From: Rhodospirillaceae bacterium
GTDB taxonomy: Bacteria > Pseudomonadota > Alphaproteobacteria > UBA8366
NCBI GenBank assembly: GCA_002716125.1
Contig: PAZH01000086.1
Location: forward strand, 1-50,007
Reading direction: 5' to 3'
DNA length: 50,007 nucleotides
The position numbers and the translations under genes were made by a program. Each line of letters begins with the position of its first letter. Position 1 is the stretch's first letter. Positions 8,185 through 16,476 of the stretch are shown in pieces. The notes under the pieces were generated by a model that saw nothing but the letters and a program-made list of their open reading frames with translations, did not search any database and was not told the DNA's origin.

Positions 8185-9090
8185 ATGCGTCTCATTGTGC
8201 ACGGCCAACAGGCCTTCGGACAGTCCGTCCTGGAAAAGCTCATCGAGCGGGGCGAGGACATCGTCGGCGTCTATGTTGCGCCAGATAAAGGAAAACCCGA
8301 CCCGTTGAAGGTCGCGGCCGAGGAAGCCGGTCTTCCGGTCTTCCAACCAACGACTTACAAGGAGCCGGAAGTCTGGGATCAGATGAAATCGCTTTCGCCG
8401 GACCTCTGCGTCATGGCGTTCGTGACGCTGTTCGTACCGGAAGAAGCGCTCTATCTCCCAACGCACGATTCAATCCAGTACCACCCGTCTCTCTTGCCGC
8501 TTCATCGCGGGCCGAGTGCCATCAATTGGCCGATCATCATGGGACGCAAGGAAACCGGTCTCAGTATTTTCTGGCCGGACAACGGTCTCGATGAAGGCCC
8601 GATCCTGTTGCAGAAAACCTGCATGATCGAGGAGAACGACACCCTCGGGACAGTCTATTTCGACAAGCTGTTCCCCATGGGCGTGGATGCGATGATGGAA
8701 AGTGTCGATCTGGTGAAACAAGGCAATGCCCCCCGGATCGACCAGGACCACAGCCAAAAGACCTACGAGAGCTGGTGCCGGAAGGCGGATGTCGAACTGG
8801 ACTTCACCAAACCGATGCAGGAAGTCCACAACATGATCCGCGGCGCCGACCCGGTTCCAGGTGCATGGACGACCTGTGGCGGCGCAGAGATTCAGCTTTA
8901 CGGCTCGACCAAGGCGGAAAGTGCCGCCGGCGCGCCCGGCGAGATTGTCGATATCTCCAGCGACGGCATGGTCATCGCCTGCGGCGACGGTGGCGTCAAT
9001 GTCACCCGTGTGCGGGGGACGGAAGGTAAGGTCGCGGCCAGCGACTTCGCGGCGAGTGCCGAGCTTTCCGCCGGCGCCAAACTGGGCTAG
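8185..9090 (+). CDS. 10-formyltetrahydrofolate hydrolase/formyltransferase-like protein
   Basis: This 301-residue protein matches the layout of the N-terminal hydrolase domain of 10-formyl-THF dehydrogenase (ALDH1L): MRLIVHGQQAFGQSVLE at the start, then YHPSLLPLHRGPSAINW with the catalytic histidine, GLSIFWPDNGLDEGPILLQK with the catalytic aspartate, and the C-terminal RGADPVPGAW segment of the Fmt-type beta-barrel domain. It has no aldehyde dehydrogenase domain and no acyl-carrier linker, so it stands alone. Likely reactions are hydrolysis of 10-formyl-THF to THF and formate, or formyl transfer to a small molecule. It starts at ATG 8185 behind GAGAGGAG. It is not met-tRNA formyltransferase proper, since the sequence is closer to the ALDH1L domain. 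Confidence 0.85.
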   Translation: MRLIVHGQQAFGQSVLEKLIERGEDIVGVYVAPDKGKPDPLKVAAEEAGLPVFQPTTYKEPEVWDQMKSLSPDLCVMAFVTLFVPEEALYLPTHDSIQYHPSLLPLHRGPSAINWPIIMGRKETGLSIFWPDNGLDEGPILLQKTCMIEENDTLGTVYFDKLFPMGVDAMMESVDLVKQGNAPRIDQDHSQKTYESWCRKADVELDFTKPMQEVHNMIRGADPVPGAWTTCGGAEIQLYGSTKAESAAGAPGEIVDISSDGMVIACGDGGVNVTRVRGTEGKVAASDFAASAELSAGAKLG

Positions 9091-9962
9091 GCCGACTTCT
9101 TCATTTCAGCTTCGATCCGCATGAGAAGATGTCCGATCGCCGCTGCGGCACGCATGCCGTAGCGGCGTTCGATTTCCGTGCGGCCGGCCGCCTTCTTCGC
9201 CTGTTTCGCAAGCGGCGCGTAAAGCGCGTCGAGCATCGCGATCAGCCCAGGTCGGTCCAGCTTCCATGAGTTGACCGTCTCACCTTCGAACGCATAGTAC
9301 TCGGCGGTCACCAGCTGCGCATTGACGGAGAAGAGAAGCCAGGTGATGCGCTTCTCAAACGCGTCGAACGTCAGAGCCGCGGTCGCCAAGGCCTCGTCCA
9401 CCAATCCGTTGGCGGTCCGAATGTCGTAAATGTCGTACCAACGGAAATGGTCCTCATCGTCTTTCTTCAGACGCGTTATGAGGTCTTCCGTGTCGCGGCG
9501 GAACCGCTCGCACTGCTCGAAGCCGACCATCTGTTCCATCGTCTTCAGGAAACCGGGAATTAGGCGACGGGAAATCAGGCCGTTCCCTTTATCGAGTTCG
9601 CCCTCGCTCGGGAATAGATGGCAGAACCGCTGGATAAGCACGCGTTCGAACGGGCGAGTCCGCGTGCGATCCCAGATGTCGCGTTCGTGCTCGCGCAGGA
9701 TTTCTTCGAATTTCTGTTGAAAATTAACGAGCGTTTTATCCCGCCCTTTTTGCATGAAGTCGTCGATCAGGCCTTCAATATCCCGCGCGGATAACCCCTC
9801 TTTCGACGATTCGGCAGCCGCCCGGATTTTGAACGAAAATTCGTCCAGTACCAGCTTCGCTAATTCGTCCGAAGCGTCGGCACCCATCATCCGACTCACC
9901 ATGGGATTCTCGACCATTAACTGACCTTCGTCCTCGCTGAAAACATTTGCTGTTTGCAGCAT
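9087..9962 (-). CDS. unknown protein, 291 residues, helical and charged
   Basis: I do not recognise this protein. It is mainly helical and rich in charged residues (KGRDKTLVNFQQKFEEILRE, RRDTEDLITRLKKDDEDHF). It has no signal peptide, no membrane segment and no clear enzymatic motif. The N-terminus contains MVENPMVSRMMGADASDEL, which could be a flexible lead. Its stop codon overlaps the stop of the convergent formyl-hydrolase gene through the palindrome CTAG (9087-9090). A soluble cytosolic role, perhaps in signalling or motility of alphaproteobacteria, is only a guess. Confidence 0.7.
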   Translation of the reverse strand: MLQTANVFSEDEGQLMVENPMVSRMMGADASDELAKLVLDEFSFKIRAAAESSKEGLSARDIEGLIDDFMQKGRDKTLVNFQQKFEEILREHERDIWDRTRTRPFERVLIQRFCHLFPSEGELDKGNGLISRRLIPGFLKTMEQMVGFEQCERFRRDTEDLITRLKKDDEDHFRWYDIYDIRTANGLVDEALATAALTFDAFEKRITWLLFSVNAQLVTAEYYAFEGETVNSWKLDRPGLIAMLDALYAPLAKQAKKAAGRTEIERRYGMRAAAAIGHLLMRIEAEMKKSA

Positions 9963-10102
9963 GGCTAAGAGTATCGTTAAGAACTTCTTAACCCGATATG
10001 ACGGTGGTCACACCGTAACCATAAGGCTCAGCCTGGCAAGCGCATTGTCGGACCGGCCCGAGGCCTCTAGACTGGCCGAAATTTCACGAAAGAGCGAATG
10101 TT

Positions 10103-11038
10103 ATGACCGATCAACCTTTCCGCGGCGTTTTGGCGCCGGTTCTCACCCCATTTGCCGCCGATTTGAGCCCTGATGTGGGTCGTTTTACCGCCTTTTGCCG
10201 CTGGCTCTTGGCGCAAGGCGCGGACGGCCTCGCTGTCTTCGGCACTACCAGCGAAGCGAACTCGCAATCCGCCGACCAGCGGATGACCTTGCTCGATTCG
10301 CTGATCGAATCCGGTGTGCCGGGCGACAAACTCATGCCGGGAACCGGCGCCTGCTCGATCGACGAAGCGGTTCGCTTGAACAAGCACGCTGTGGCCCATG
10401 GCTGCGGCGGCGTTCTGATGTTGCCGCCGTTCTACTACAAGGGCGTGTCGGATGACGGTCTCTTCGCTTGGTTCTCCGAAGTCGTGCAACGGCTCGGCGA
10501 CGACGCCCTGAAAATCTACCTCTACCACATCCCACCGCAGACCGGGACGCCATTCAGCCTCGATCTCATCGGCCGGCTGATCAAAGAATACCCGAATACG
10601 GTTGTCGGCTTGAAGGACAGCGGCGGCGACTGGTCGAACACGAAAGCGATCCTCGATGCCTTCCCGGGGTTCGGCACCTTTGCCGGCTCGGAAGTCTTCT
10701 TGCTGGATACGTTGCGCGGCGGCGGGGTCGGCTGCATCACCGCAACCGGCAACGTCAATCCGACCGGTATTCGCAAGGTCTTCGAGAATTGGGAGACGCC
10801 GGAAGCGGATGCTCTCCAGGCCGCCATCACGAAAACGCGGAAGACCATCCAGGCCCGCACCTTGGTGCCGGCCCTCAAGGCTATCATCAGTCATTATCAT
10901 AGCGACCCGGAATGGGGCCGCCTGATGCCGCCGATGGTCCCGCTCAGTGCTGAGGAAATCAGTGGCCTGATCGCCGATCTCGATGCGGATGAGGGCTTCT
11001 CGATCGCACCGGCGACGCTGGAGAACGCGGCCGAGTAG
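10103..11038 (+). CDS. dihydrodipicolinate synthase/N-acetylneuraminate lyase family aldolase
   Basis: This is a 311-residue TIM-barrel class I aldolase. The Schiff-base lysine is K171 in VVGLKDSGGD, and the partner tyrosine is Y141 in YLYHIPP. The substrate-carboxylate loop reads GTTSE (47-51) in place of the common GTTGE, and YHIPP differs from YNVP of lysine-pathway DapA. It therefore probably acts on a different 2-oxo acid pair (as in KDG aldolases or hydroxy-oxo-acid lyases) rather than in lysine synthesis. The start ATG at 10103 has only a weak upstream purine-rich site. It stands alone, with the 32-bp repeat array immediately downstream. Confidence 0.88.
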   Translation: MTDQPFRGVLAPVLTPFAADLSPDVGRFTAFCRWLLAQGADGLAVFGTTSEANSQSADQRMTLLDSLIESGVPGDKLMPGTGACSIDEAVRLNKHAVAHGCGGVLMLPPFYYKGVSDDGLFAWFSEVVQRLGDDALKIYLYHIPPQTGTPFSLDLIGRLIKEYPNTVVGLKDSGGDWSNTKAILDAFPGFGTFAGSEVFLLDTLRGGGVGCITATGNVNPTGIRKVFENWETPEADALQAAITKTRKTIQARTLVPALKAIISHYHSDPEWGRLMPPMVPLSAEEISGLIADLDADEGFSIAPATLENAAE

Positions 11039-11056
11039 TTAGCTGCGCACGGCCTT

Positions 11057-11382
11057 GCCCTTCGACAAGCTCAGGGTGAGGCCGTGAACTACATAGCGCA
11101 TCATCCGGTGAGACCGTGAACTGCACTGCGCCTCATACGGCGAGGCCATGATTTGCACAGCGCATCATGCGGCGAGGCCGTGATTTGCACAGCGCCTCAT
11201 GCGGCGTGGCCATGATTTGCACAGCGCCTCATGCGGCGTGGCGGTGAACTACATAGCGCATCGTCCGGCGAGGCCATGATTTGCACAGCGCATCATCCGG
11301 TGAGGTCGTGATTTGCACAACGCCTCATGCGGCGTGGCGGTGAATTTCACAGCGCCTCATACTGAGCCTGTCGAAGTATGAG
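11057..11382. repeat. 32-bp tandem repeat array flanked by inverted REP-like words
   Basis: Nine copies of a 32-bp unit start at 11078, 11110, 11142, 11174, 11206, 11238, 11270, 11302 and 11334, in strict register. The consensus is gaggccatgatttgcacagc followed by gcctcatgcggc; the last copy is cut after 27 bases. The left edge (11057-11080) carries cccttcgacaagctcagggt, and the right edge (11355-11395) carries ctcatactgagcctgtcgaag in the opposite orientation, then a second gagcctgtcgaag. The unit is unrelated to the 60-bp unit at 29-541 except for this bordering word. This fills the space between the aldolase and the small membrane protein gene; no gene is seen in it. Confidence 0.9.
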
Positions 11383-11429
11383 CCTGTCGAAGCGCGGAAT
11401 CCCGAAGACTCTAATCGTCACTCCGTATT

Positions 11430-11654
11430 TTAACGAAATCCGGATGCGATCCAGTTCGCGGCAAAACAGCCAGCGATAAAGACTGCAATCGTCAGAACCA
11501 ATAGGAACGCACCGCTAAGCCCCGGCATGGCGGAGAGATACTCGACCCAGTGAAGAAACGCGCTTGCAGCTTCGGCGTTCAGTACGAAGACGAAGACTGC
11601 GACAGCGCAAACGCCGCTGAGTACAGCAAACAACCTGAGCCACCCCGCGTTCAT
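11430..11654 (-). CDS. small membrane protein with two helices
   Basis: This 74-residue protein has two strongly hydrophobic spans, about residues 7-27 (LFAVLSGVCAVAVFVFVL) and 47-66 (SGAFLLVLTIAVFIAGCF). No family is recognised. Its ATG overlaps the stop of the upstream SDR-like gene by four bases (ATGA), which points to coupled translation. That overlap is the main support for it being a gene. Confidence 0.65.
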   Translation of the reverse strand: MNAGWLRLFAVLSGVCAVAVFVFVLNAEAASAFLHWVEYLSAMPGLSGAFLLVLTIAVFIAGCFAANWIASGFR

Positions 11655-12766
11655 CGGCTCCGATGATCCCGCTTCTCGTTCGGTTTTTTCGGATGCGCAT
11701 AGGGGTGTCGATAGGGCCGCGCGACATGCTCGACCTCCCCCAGTTGGGCGCGATAGGCCTTATCGAGTTCGGCGAGCCGCTCTTCCGTCTTATAGTGCGC
11801 CTTAATGTCTTCTTCGAATTCTTCGGGCATGCTCGGCGGATTGTCGCGATACCAACGTACGGTTTCCGCAAGGCCTTCGATTGGCGGCACGATATCGGTA
11901 TAGCCGAGATCCGCGCGGATGGCGTAGGTGTCGAACAATTGGTGGTGCATTTCGGTACGGCCGATCACCAACTCCCGCGCCGGATAGGCGTAGTCGCCCG
12001 GAATGCCGACAATCTCGAGTTTCGCCCCCATCGCGTCGGCGATCACTTCCACCCACTGGCCGAGCGTGAACTGATGGGTATCCGCCGCGTTGTAGATCTT
12101 CCCGCCGGATGCCCCAGGATCGTCGGCGGCCAGCAAGACCGCGTGCGCCATATTCACGGCGTAACCGCGCGAGAACAGGATATGGCCGTCATCCGGGAGG
12201 ACGACAATTTCGCGACCGTCTAAAACCCGGCGCATAACGCGCCATTCCATTGGCACCAATTGACGCGGCCCGTAGATCAGCGGATAACGCAAATGCGTGG
12301 CGGCGTAGTCCCCGGCCTCGTGATGTTCCAACACCGCAAGTTCGCTGATCCGAGCCAAATAACCAAAACGGATCTCTTCCTCGGTCGCCACTTGCGGCGC
12401 GTCTTCCGGAAGTGGGACCTGCAAGCCCCAAGGAAATAATCGGTCCGGCTGCCGCGTGCCGCGATATCCGGGCGAACCGCCGACCGTTATCAAACGATCC
12501 GTGTGTTCCGCCACGACCTCTGCGACATAGCGAATTCGTCCGTACGTGGCGACGATCAGATCGAAACGCCGGTCGCCGAGCGCCTCCGACAAGGTCTCCT
12601 TAAAATGCGGATCACCAATGATGCGTTCGACATGCACCGGAATGAGGTCGCTGTCGTGTGCCCCCCGATGGAGGATCGAAGTCTCGTACCCTCGATCGAT
12701 AAGCCCGTTGACGATATGCGGCCCCGTTGGCCCGGTGCCGCCGATGACGAGTGCTGTTTGGGACAT
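11651..12766 (-). CDS. NAD-dependent epimerase/dehydratase-like protein
   Basis: This 371-residue protein is an extended short-chain dehydrogenase. The nucleotide motif GGTGPTGPH lies near residues 9-17 directly after the start, and the segment ATHLRYPLIYGPRQL is typical of the family. The usual YxxxK catalytic pair seems altered: the best-placed segment is YLARISELA, where isoleucine stands in for lysine. The activity may therefore be non-standard, or the alignment may be offset. I place the start at ATG 12766, five bases after the stop of the upstream oxygenase gene. With the two PhyH proteins and the small membrane protein it forms a tight minus-strand operon. The substrate is unknown. Confidence 0.82.
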   Translation of the reverse strand: MSQTALVIGGTGPTGPHIVNGLIDRGYETSILHRGAHDSDLIPVHVERIIGDPHFKETLSEALGDRRFDLIVATYGRIRYVAEVVAEHTDRLITVGGSPGYRGTRQPDRLFPWGLQVPLPEDAPQVATEEEIRFGYLARISELAVLEHHEAGDYAATHLRYPLIYGPRQLVPMEWRVMRRVLDGREIVVLPDDGHILFSRGYAVNMAHAVLLAADDPGASGGKIYNAADTHQFTLGQWVEVIADAMGAKLEIVGIPGDYAYPARELVIGRTEMHHQLFDTYAIRADLGYTDIVPPIEGLAETVRWYRDNPPSMPEEFEEDIKAHYKTEERLAELDKAYRAQLGEVEHVARPYRHPYAHPKKPNEKRDHRSR

Positions 12767-12771
12767 GTCGA

Positions 12772-13680
12772 TTAACCCATCATATTCCCGGCGTCGCCTT
12801 TCTCCTGGCTCGTGAAAATCGACCCGTAGCCGCCGAGCTTGCTCCAATCCGGCGGGACGGGGCACGGACGGGGATCCATATGGGGAAACTTCGCCGCCTC
12901 ACCTCGGATGATTTCGCCGGAGAGCGATGTGCTCGACGGGTGCTGACCCCATGGGAACGCATCCGCAGATGTATAGACGTAAAGCAAGATCGGTCGAACT
13001 CGATCTGTCTCGTTCCGTTTGGAACCGTGCACCGTGCGGCAGTTGAGCGCCAGAACCGTGCCTTTATCGCCCGTCGGCCCTGCCGCCGTATCGAGCGGCA
13101 GTGTCGCCATATCTTTCGCTGGTACCGTACCCGTCCAAATCCCGTCATCGTCATAATGCGGAAAGAGATCGCCTTTATGACTTTCCGGGATCACCGTCAA
13201 CGGGCCTTGGGCCTCTTCGCAGCCATCAAGATAGAACCCCAGCGTGACTGGACTGTAATTCGTATGCGGCCAGAAACAGATATCCTGATGCCACTTCACC
13301 ACCTCGCCGCCGCCCGGATGCTTATAGTTGATCTTGCAGCTGTGAAATTTCACGTCCGGCCCGACAAGGTCGGCCGCAATATCCGCAAACGGCGATTCGA
13401 CGGCAAACTTCCGGAAGACCGGATGCTGATCCACGGGCGACTTCAGGCGCCGGACATGCGGGCTCTCCGAAGTATGTTCGGGTGCCAAATCGAATTCGCT
13501 GCCGGACTCCGCCTCCTGACGACTGGCCTCGATCCGCTCGTCCGACGCCGCCCGGACCGCGTCCAGCCATTCATTCGGAATTAATCCCTCACCCGATACA
13601 TAGCCGGTATCGAAGTAAGCTTCGCGCTGCGCCTGGGTCAGCACGCGCGCATCGTGTTTTAGAATCTCTTCCGGTGTCAT
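12772..13680 (-). CDS. phytanoyl-CoA dioxygenase (PhyH) family protein, copy 1
   Basis: This is a 302-residue non-haem iron, 2-oxoglutarate-dependent oxygenase. The iron-binding HxD is H131/D133 in KWHQDI, and the distal histidine is in NCRTVHGS, with a downstream arginine (DRVRPIL) suitable for 2-oxoglutarate. It is clearly paralogous to the next gene upstream: both begin MTPE-ILKH and share KFHSCK-NYKHPGGGEVVKWHQD. Its ATG overlaps the upstream TGA by one base (TGATG), so an earlier in-frame start is unlikely. The fold covers many hydroxylases of small acids and lipids, so no substrate is assigned. Confidence 0.9.
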   Translation of the reverse strand: MTPEEILKHDARVLTQAQREAYFDTGYVSGEGLIPNEWLDAVRAASDERIEASRQEAESGSEFDLAPEHTSESPHVRRLKSPVDQHPVFRKFAVESPFADIAADLVGPDVKFHSCKINYKHPGGGEVVKWHQDICFWPHTNYSPVTLGFYLDGCEEAQGPLTVIPESHKGDLFPHYDDDGIWTGTVPAKDMATLPLDTAAGPTGDKGTVLALNCRTVHGSKRNETDRVRPILLYVYTSADAFPWGQHPSSTSLSGEIIRGEAAKFPHMDPRPCPVPPDWSKLGGYGSIFTSQEKGDAGNMMG

Positions 13681-14582
13681 CAAGATGCCTTCGCGATCGT
13701 TTCCTTGCGCTGCGAGGCAAAGATGCTGCCATAGCCTTCCTTCTCCCAATTCGGCGGCACTTCATGGGCGTATGGTTCCATGTGAACACGCTGCGCCGCT
13801 TCGCCGCGCACGATATCCCCCGATTTCGAGCAAGGCGTGGGATTGGGCATCCAGGTAAAGGCATCAGCGGAGCTATAGACATAGAGCAAGAGCGGCCGCA
13901 CACGGTCCGTCTTATTGTCCATCGAACCGTGAATGGTCCGGCAATTTATGGCGATGATCGTCCCCGCCTTCCCGGTTAGATTGACCGCGTTCTCCGGCTT
14001 CGCCTTCAACACATCGTCCTTCGATAGCGAGCCACTCCATGTGCGGTCGGGATGGAAGTGCGAATAAAGCTCGCCCTTGTGACTGCCGGGAATACATGCG
14101 AGCGGACCTTCCGCTTCGCCTACATCGTGAAAATAGACGCCGAGCGTGACCGGACTAAAATTGGTGTGCGGCCAGGCCGGAATGTCCTGATGCCATTTCA
14201 CCACTTCGCCGCCACCCGGGTGTTTGTAATTCAATTTACAGCTATGGAATTTCACGTCCGGCCCGACCAAGTCGGCTGCCACATCCGTGAAAACGGAATT
14301 GTGCGCGAACTTCCAAAAGTCGGGATGCCGGTCGACCGGTGCGCGTAGCCGGCGCACATAGGGCTGATCAGGCGTGTGATCCGGGCTGAGGTCGTATTCT
14401 TTGTTCGACTCCGTGTACTGCCGGCTCCGATCGATCATTTCGTCCGAACGCTGCCTTAAACATTCGAGCCATTCATCGCTCACCAGGCCTTCGACAGCGA
14501 GGAATCCATCCTCGAAAAAGGATTGGCGTTGTTCAGGCGTCAATACAATCGGCTCGTGCTTGAGAATGTCTTCAGGTGTCAT
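13680..14582 (-). CDS. phytanoyl-CoA dioxygenase (PhyH) family protein, copy 2
   Basis: This 300-residue paralogue of the preceding gene is the first of the operon. The iron and co-substrate residues are conserved: HxD in KWHQDIPAWPH, the distal histidine in NCRTIHGS, and arginine in DRVRPLLLY. The middle third is nearly the same as copy 1, while the parts after FWPH/AWPH and the C-terminus diverge. This suggests an old tandem duplication with some split in substrate or a heteromeric enzyme. AGAGGAGT precedes the ATG. Confidence 0.9.
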   Translation of the reverse strand: MTPEDILKHEPIVLTPEQRQSFFEDGFLAVEGLVSDEWLECLRQRSDEMIDRSRQYTESNKEYDLSPDHTPDQPYVRRLRAPVDRHPDFWKFAHNSVFTDVAADLVGPDVKFHSCKLNYKHPGGGEVVKWHQDIPAWPHTNFSPVTLGVYFHDVGEAEGPLACIPGSHKGELYSHFHPDRTWSGSLSKDDVLKAKPENAVNLTGKAGTIIAINCRTIHGSMDNKTDRVRPLLLYVYSSADAFTWMPNPTPCSKSGDIVRGEAAQRVHMEPYAHEVPPNWEKEGYGSIFASQRKETIAKAS

Positions 14583-14652
14583 GGCGATACTCCTCTGAAT
14601 AAACCTAGAGCCAGCGTATTAATCACCAACCTCATGTTCTCCGCTGAAACGG

Positions 14653-16452
14653 CTAAGCGGGCAAAACCCGTAAGTTCACAACATTCGCCACTCTACCGCC
14701 ATGATGAACGGCGTTATGGGCCACGCGGATATCCGCGTCGCCGTCTTTTGCGAGGGTAAGATTGCCGCTGTTGGTGTTGCGGGCCCGGCGGGGGAAATTG
14801 CTGCTGGTGATGTCGACACGAAGGCAACTCCCAGCCTGAACCGTGTGGTAAATCTGTCCAAGGGAGATTGAGAGACTGACGATCTCTCCGGGCGTCAATC
14901 TTTCTATTTGGTCCGTGCCGCTTCGCAGCATGGCGCGGGTCACACCATCCATCAAAAGCTTGGCTTCACCGGCCGGAGTCTCCTCGACCAGCTTTGCAAC
15001 GAAGTCCGTGTCTGGACAGTCGGACGATACATGCAGATCGACACGCACCGGACCCGCGATCGTCATCTCCGTATCTAACGGATCGCATCGATAGACGAGA
15101 CCGTAATCCGGATGGCCTTCGGCCGGCCGTTGATCCATAGGCCCCGGATCGATCGCCATGTTGCGGCCGCCATAGGTCGCGACCGGCCTGCGGGGATCGT
15201 ACGTATAGGTGCGTGCGCCCTCACCGCCCACATCGTCCGAGATGGCGCCGTCGACCGTGAGGTAAAGGTCTTTTTCGACCGCCTCGGAAAGCGGCCACCT
15301 GTTCGAAAATTTCCAGTCGTTCGCCGCATAGCCTTGCGGGTCATCCGTCCAAGCACGTGTTGAAAAGTGGACGGGCGGTTCCTCCAGCAGCGGCGAATCC
15401 TCATCCTTAAGCCAATGACCGAACCAATCGAAATACGGATCGCGCGGCCAGAACTGTTCTTCGTAGATAAAGTAATGACCATTCGGGCCGATCCAAAGAC
15501 GTTGGTTGCCGGCCCGCCCCTGTATTTCCGTATAAGCGGCAATAACGCTCGTCAGGAAGATGTCGTACCAGGTCGTCGCATGAAAACCGGGTATATCGAT
15601 CGTGTTCCGGAAGTTGTGAGCAGCCCGAAATGCGTCGGATGCCGGATGAGTGATAATTTCATTCAAAAAGGGCTGCCAGACCGCGAAGTCCGGGTAATCC
15701 GCCAGCGGCAGTCGCATCCATTCCTCGGAAGAAGTGAAAGGTGGGCTATCGTTTCGGGCAGCGTCGAGCCGGTTATATCGCGCCATCGCCCGGGCCGCGG
15801 CTTCGTCCATCTCCGCTTCGCTCAATCCCGCCCTGGTCCGCGCCGCTTCCCGGTGTGATGCCGAAAGGCCGGGTATGTTCTTCGCGACCCAAAGCCACAA
15901 TCGTTCCATCTCAATCGACTGCCCTTCGCAGACGACATCGTCGTAAATGCTAGAGCCACCGACTTGCGCCCAGAACGCTTTCAGAGAGGGATGTTTTGTC
16001 GACGCCGCCGCATAGGTCGTCGTCGCCCCCGCCGACGAGCCGGACATCCCGACCCGCCCGTTTGTCCAGTCTTGCTCGGATATCCAAGCCAGCGCATCCC
16101 ACCCATCGGACGCATCGTCCGCATAGACACGGTCCTCGCCTTCGGACCCGAACCGGCCACGGGTATCCTGGTAAACAGCCGCGTAGCCGCGCGACGTGAT
16201 GTTCCTCCAACCGCGCAAGATCGAACCGCGCAGCGGTTCCGCCGGTGACGGCAACCAGCCTTGCGACACATCGTGGTTCGCGGAGCCATCCTGTTTTGCG
16301 ATGCCGTAGGGCGTCCGCTGCAAGATAACGGGAAACCGTTCGCCATCAGCCGGCAGAAACACAAAAGTATTGAGGCGTGTGCCGTCCCGCATCGATACCA
16401 TCGTTTGATGGCAGCGGGCGCCGGTCTCCGGATCTACAAACTCGGACATCAA
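14653..16452 (-). CDS. CocE/NonD-family serine hydrolase
   Basis: This 599-residue protein has the X-Pro dipeptidyl-peptidase S15-like alpha/beta domain first (about 20-330) and a C-terminal jelly-roll domain after 370. The nucleophile is S140 in GSSAG, following GRVGMSG. YQDTRGRFGSEGE near 95-107 is a strong family signature. Such enzymes act on esters (cocaine-esterase type), amides or glutaryl-type acyl groups. No signal peptide is seen, so it is probably cytosolic. It lies 24 bases downstream of the LysR gene on the same strand and probably shares its transcript, linking it to the divergent selenoprotein operon. Confidence 0.88.
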   Translation of the reverse strand: MMSEFVDPETGARCHQTMVSMRDGTRLNTFVFLPADGERFPVILQRTPYGIAKQDGSANHDVSQGWLPSPAEPLRGSILRGWRNITSRGYAAVYQDTRGRFGSEGEDRVYADDASDGWDALAWISEQDWTNGRVGMSGSSAGATTTYAAASTKHPSLKAFWAQVGGSSIYDDVVCEGQSIEMERLWLWVAKNIPGLSASHREAARTRAGLSEAEMDEAAARAMARYNRLDAARNDSPPFTSSEEWMRLPLADYPDFAVWQPFLNEIITHPASDAFRAAHNFRNTIDIPGFHATTWYDIFLTSVIAAYTEIQGRAGNQRLWIGPNGHYFIYEEQFWPRDPYFDWFGHWLKDEDSPLLEEPPVHFSTRAWTDDPQGYAANDWKFSNRWPLSEAVEKDLYLTVDGAISDDVGGEGARTYTYDPRRPVATYGGRNMAIDPGPMDQRPAEGHPDYGLVYRCDPLDTEMTIAGPVRVDLHVSSDCPDTDFVAKLVEETPAGEAKLLMDGVTRAMLRSGTDQIERLTPGEIVSLSISLGQIYHTVQAGSCLRVDITSSNFPRRARNTNSGNLTLAKDGDADIRVAHNAVHHGGRVANVVNLRVLPA

Positions 16453-16476
16453 CGTGTCTCCATCTATGGTCTCAGC

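Noticed and set aside
10103..11038. Lysine-pathway DapA
   Set aside because: The loop and tyrosine segments differ (GTTSE, YHIPP), and no lysine genes are near.
11078..11360. 32-bp repeats as a CRISPR array
   Set aside because: The units abut each other with no spacers and have REP-like borders.
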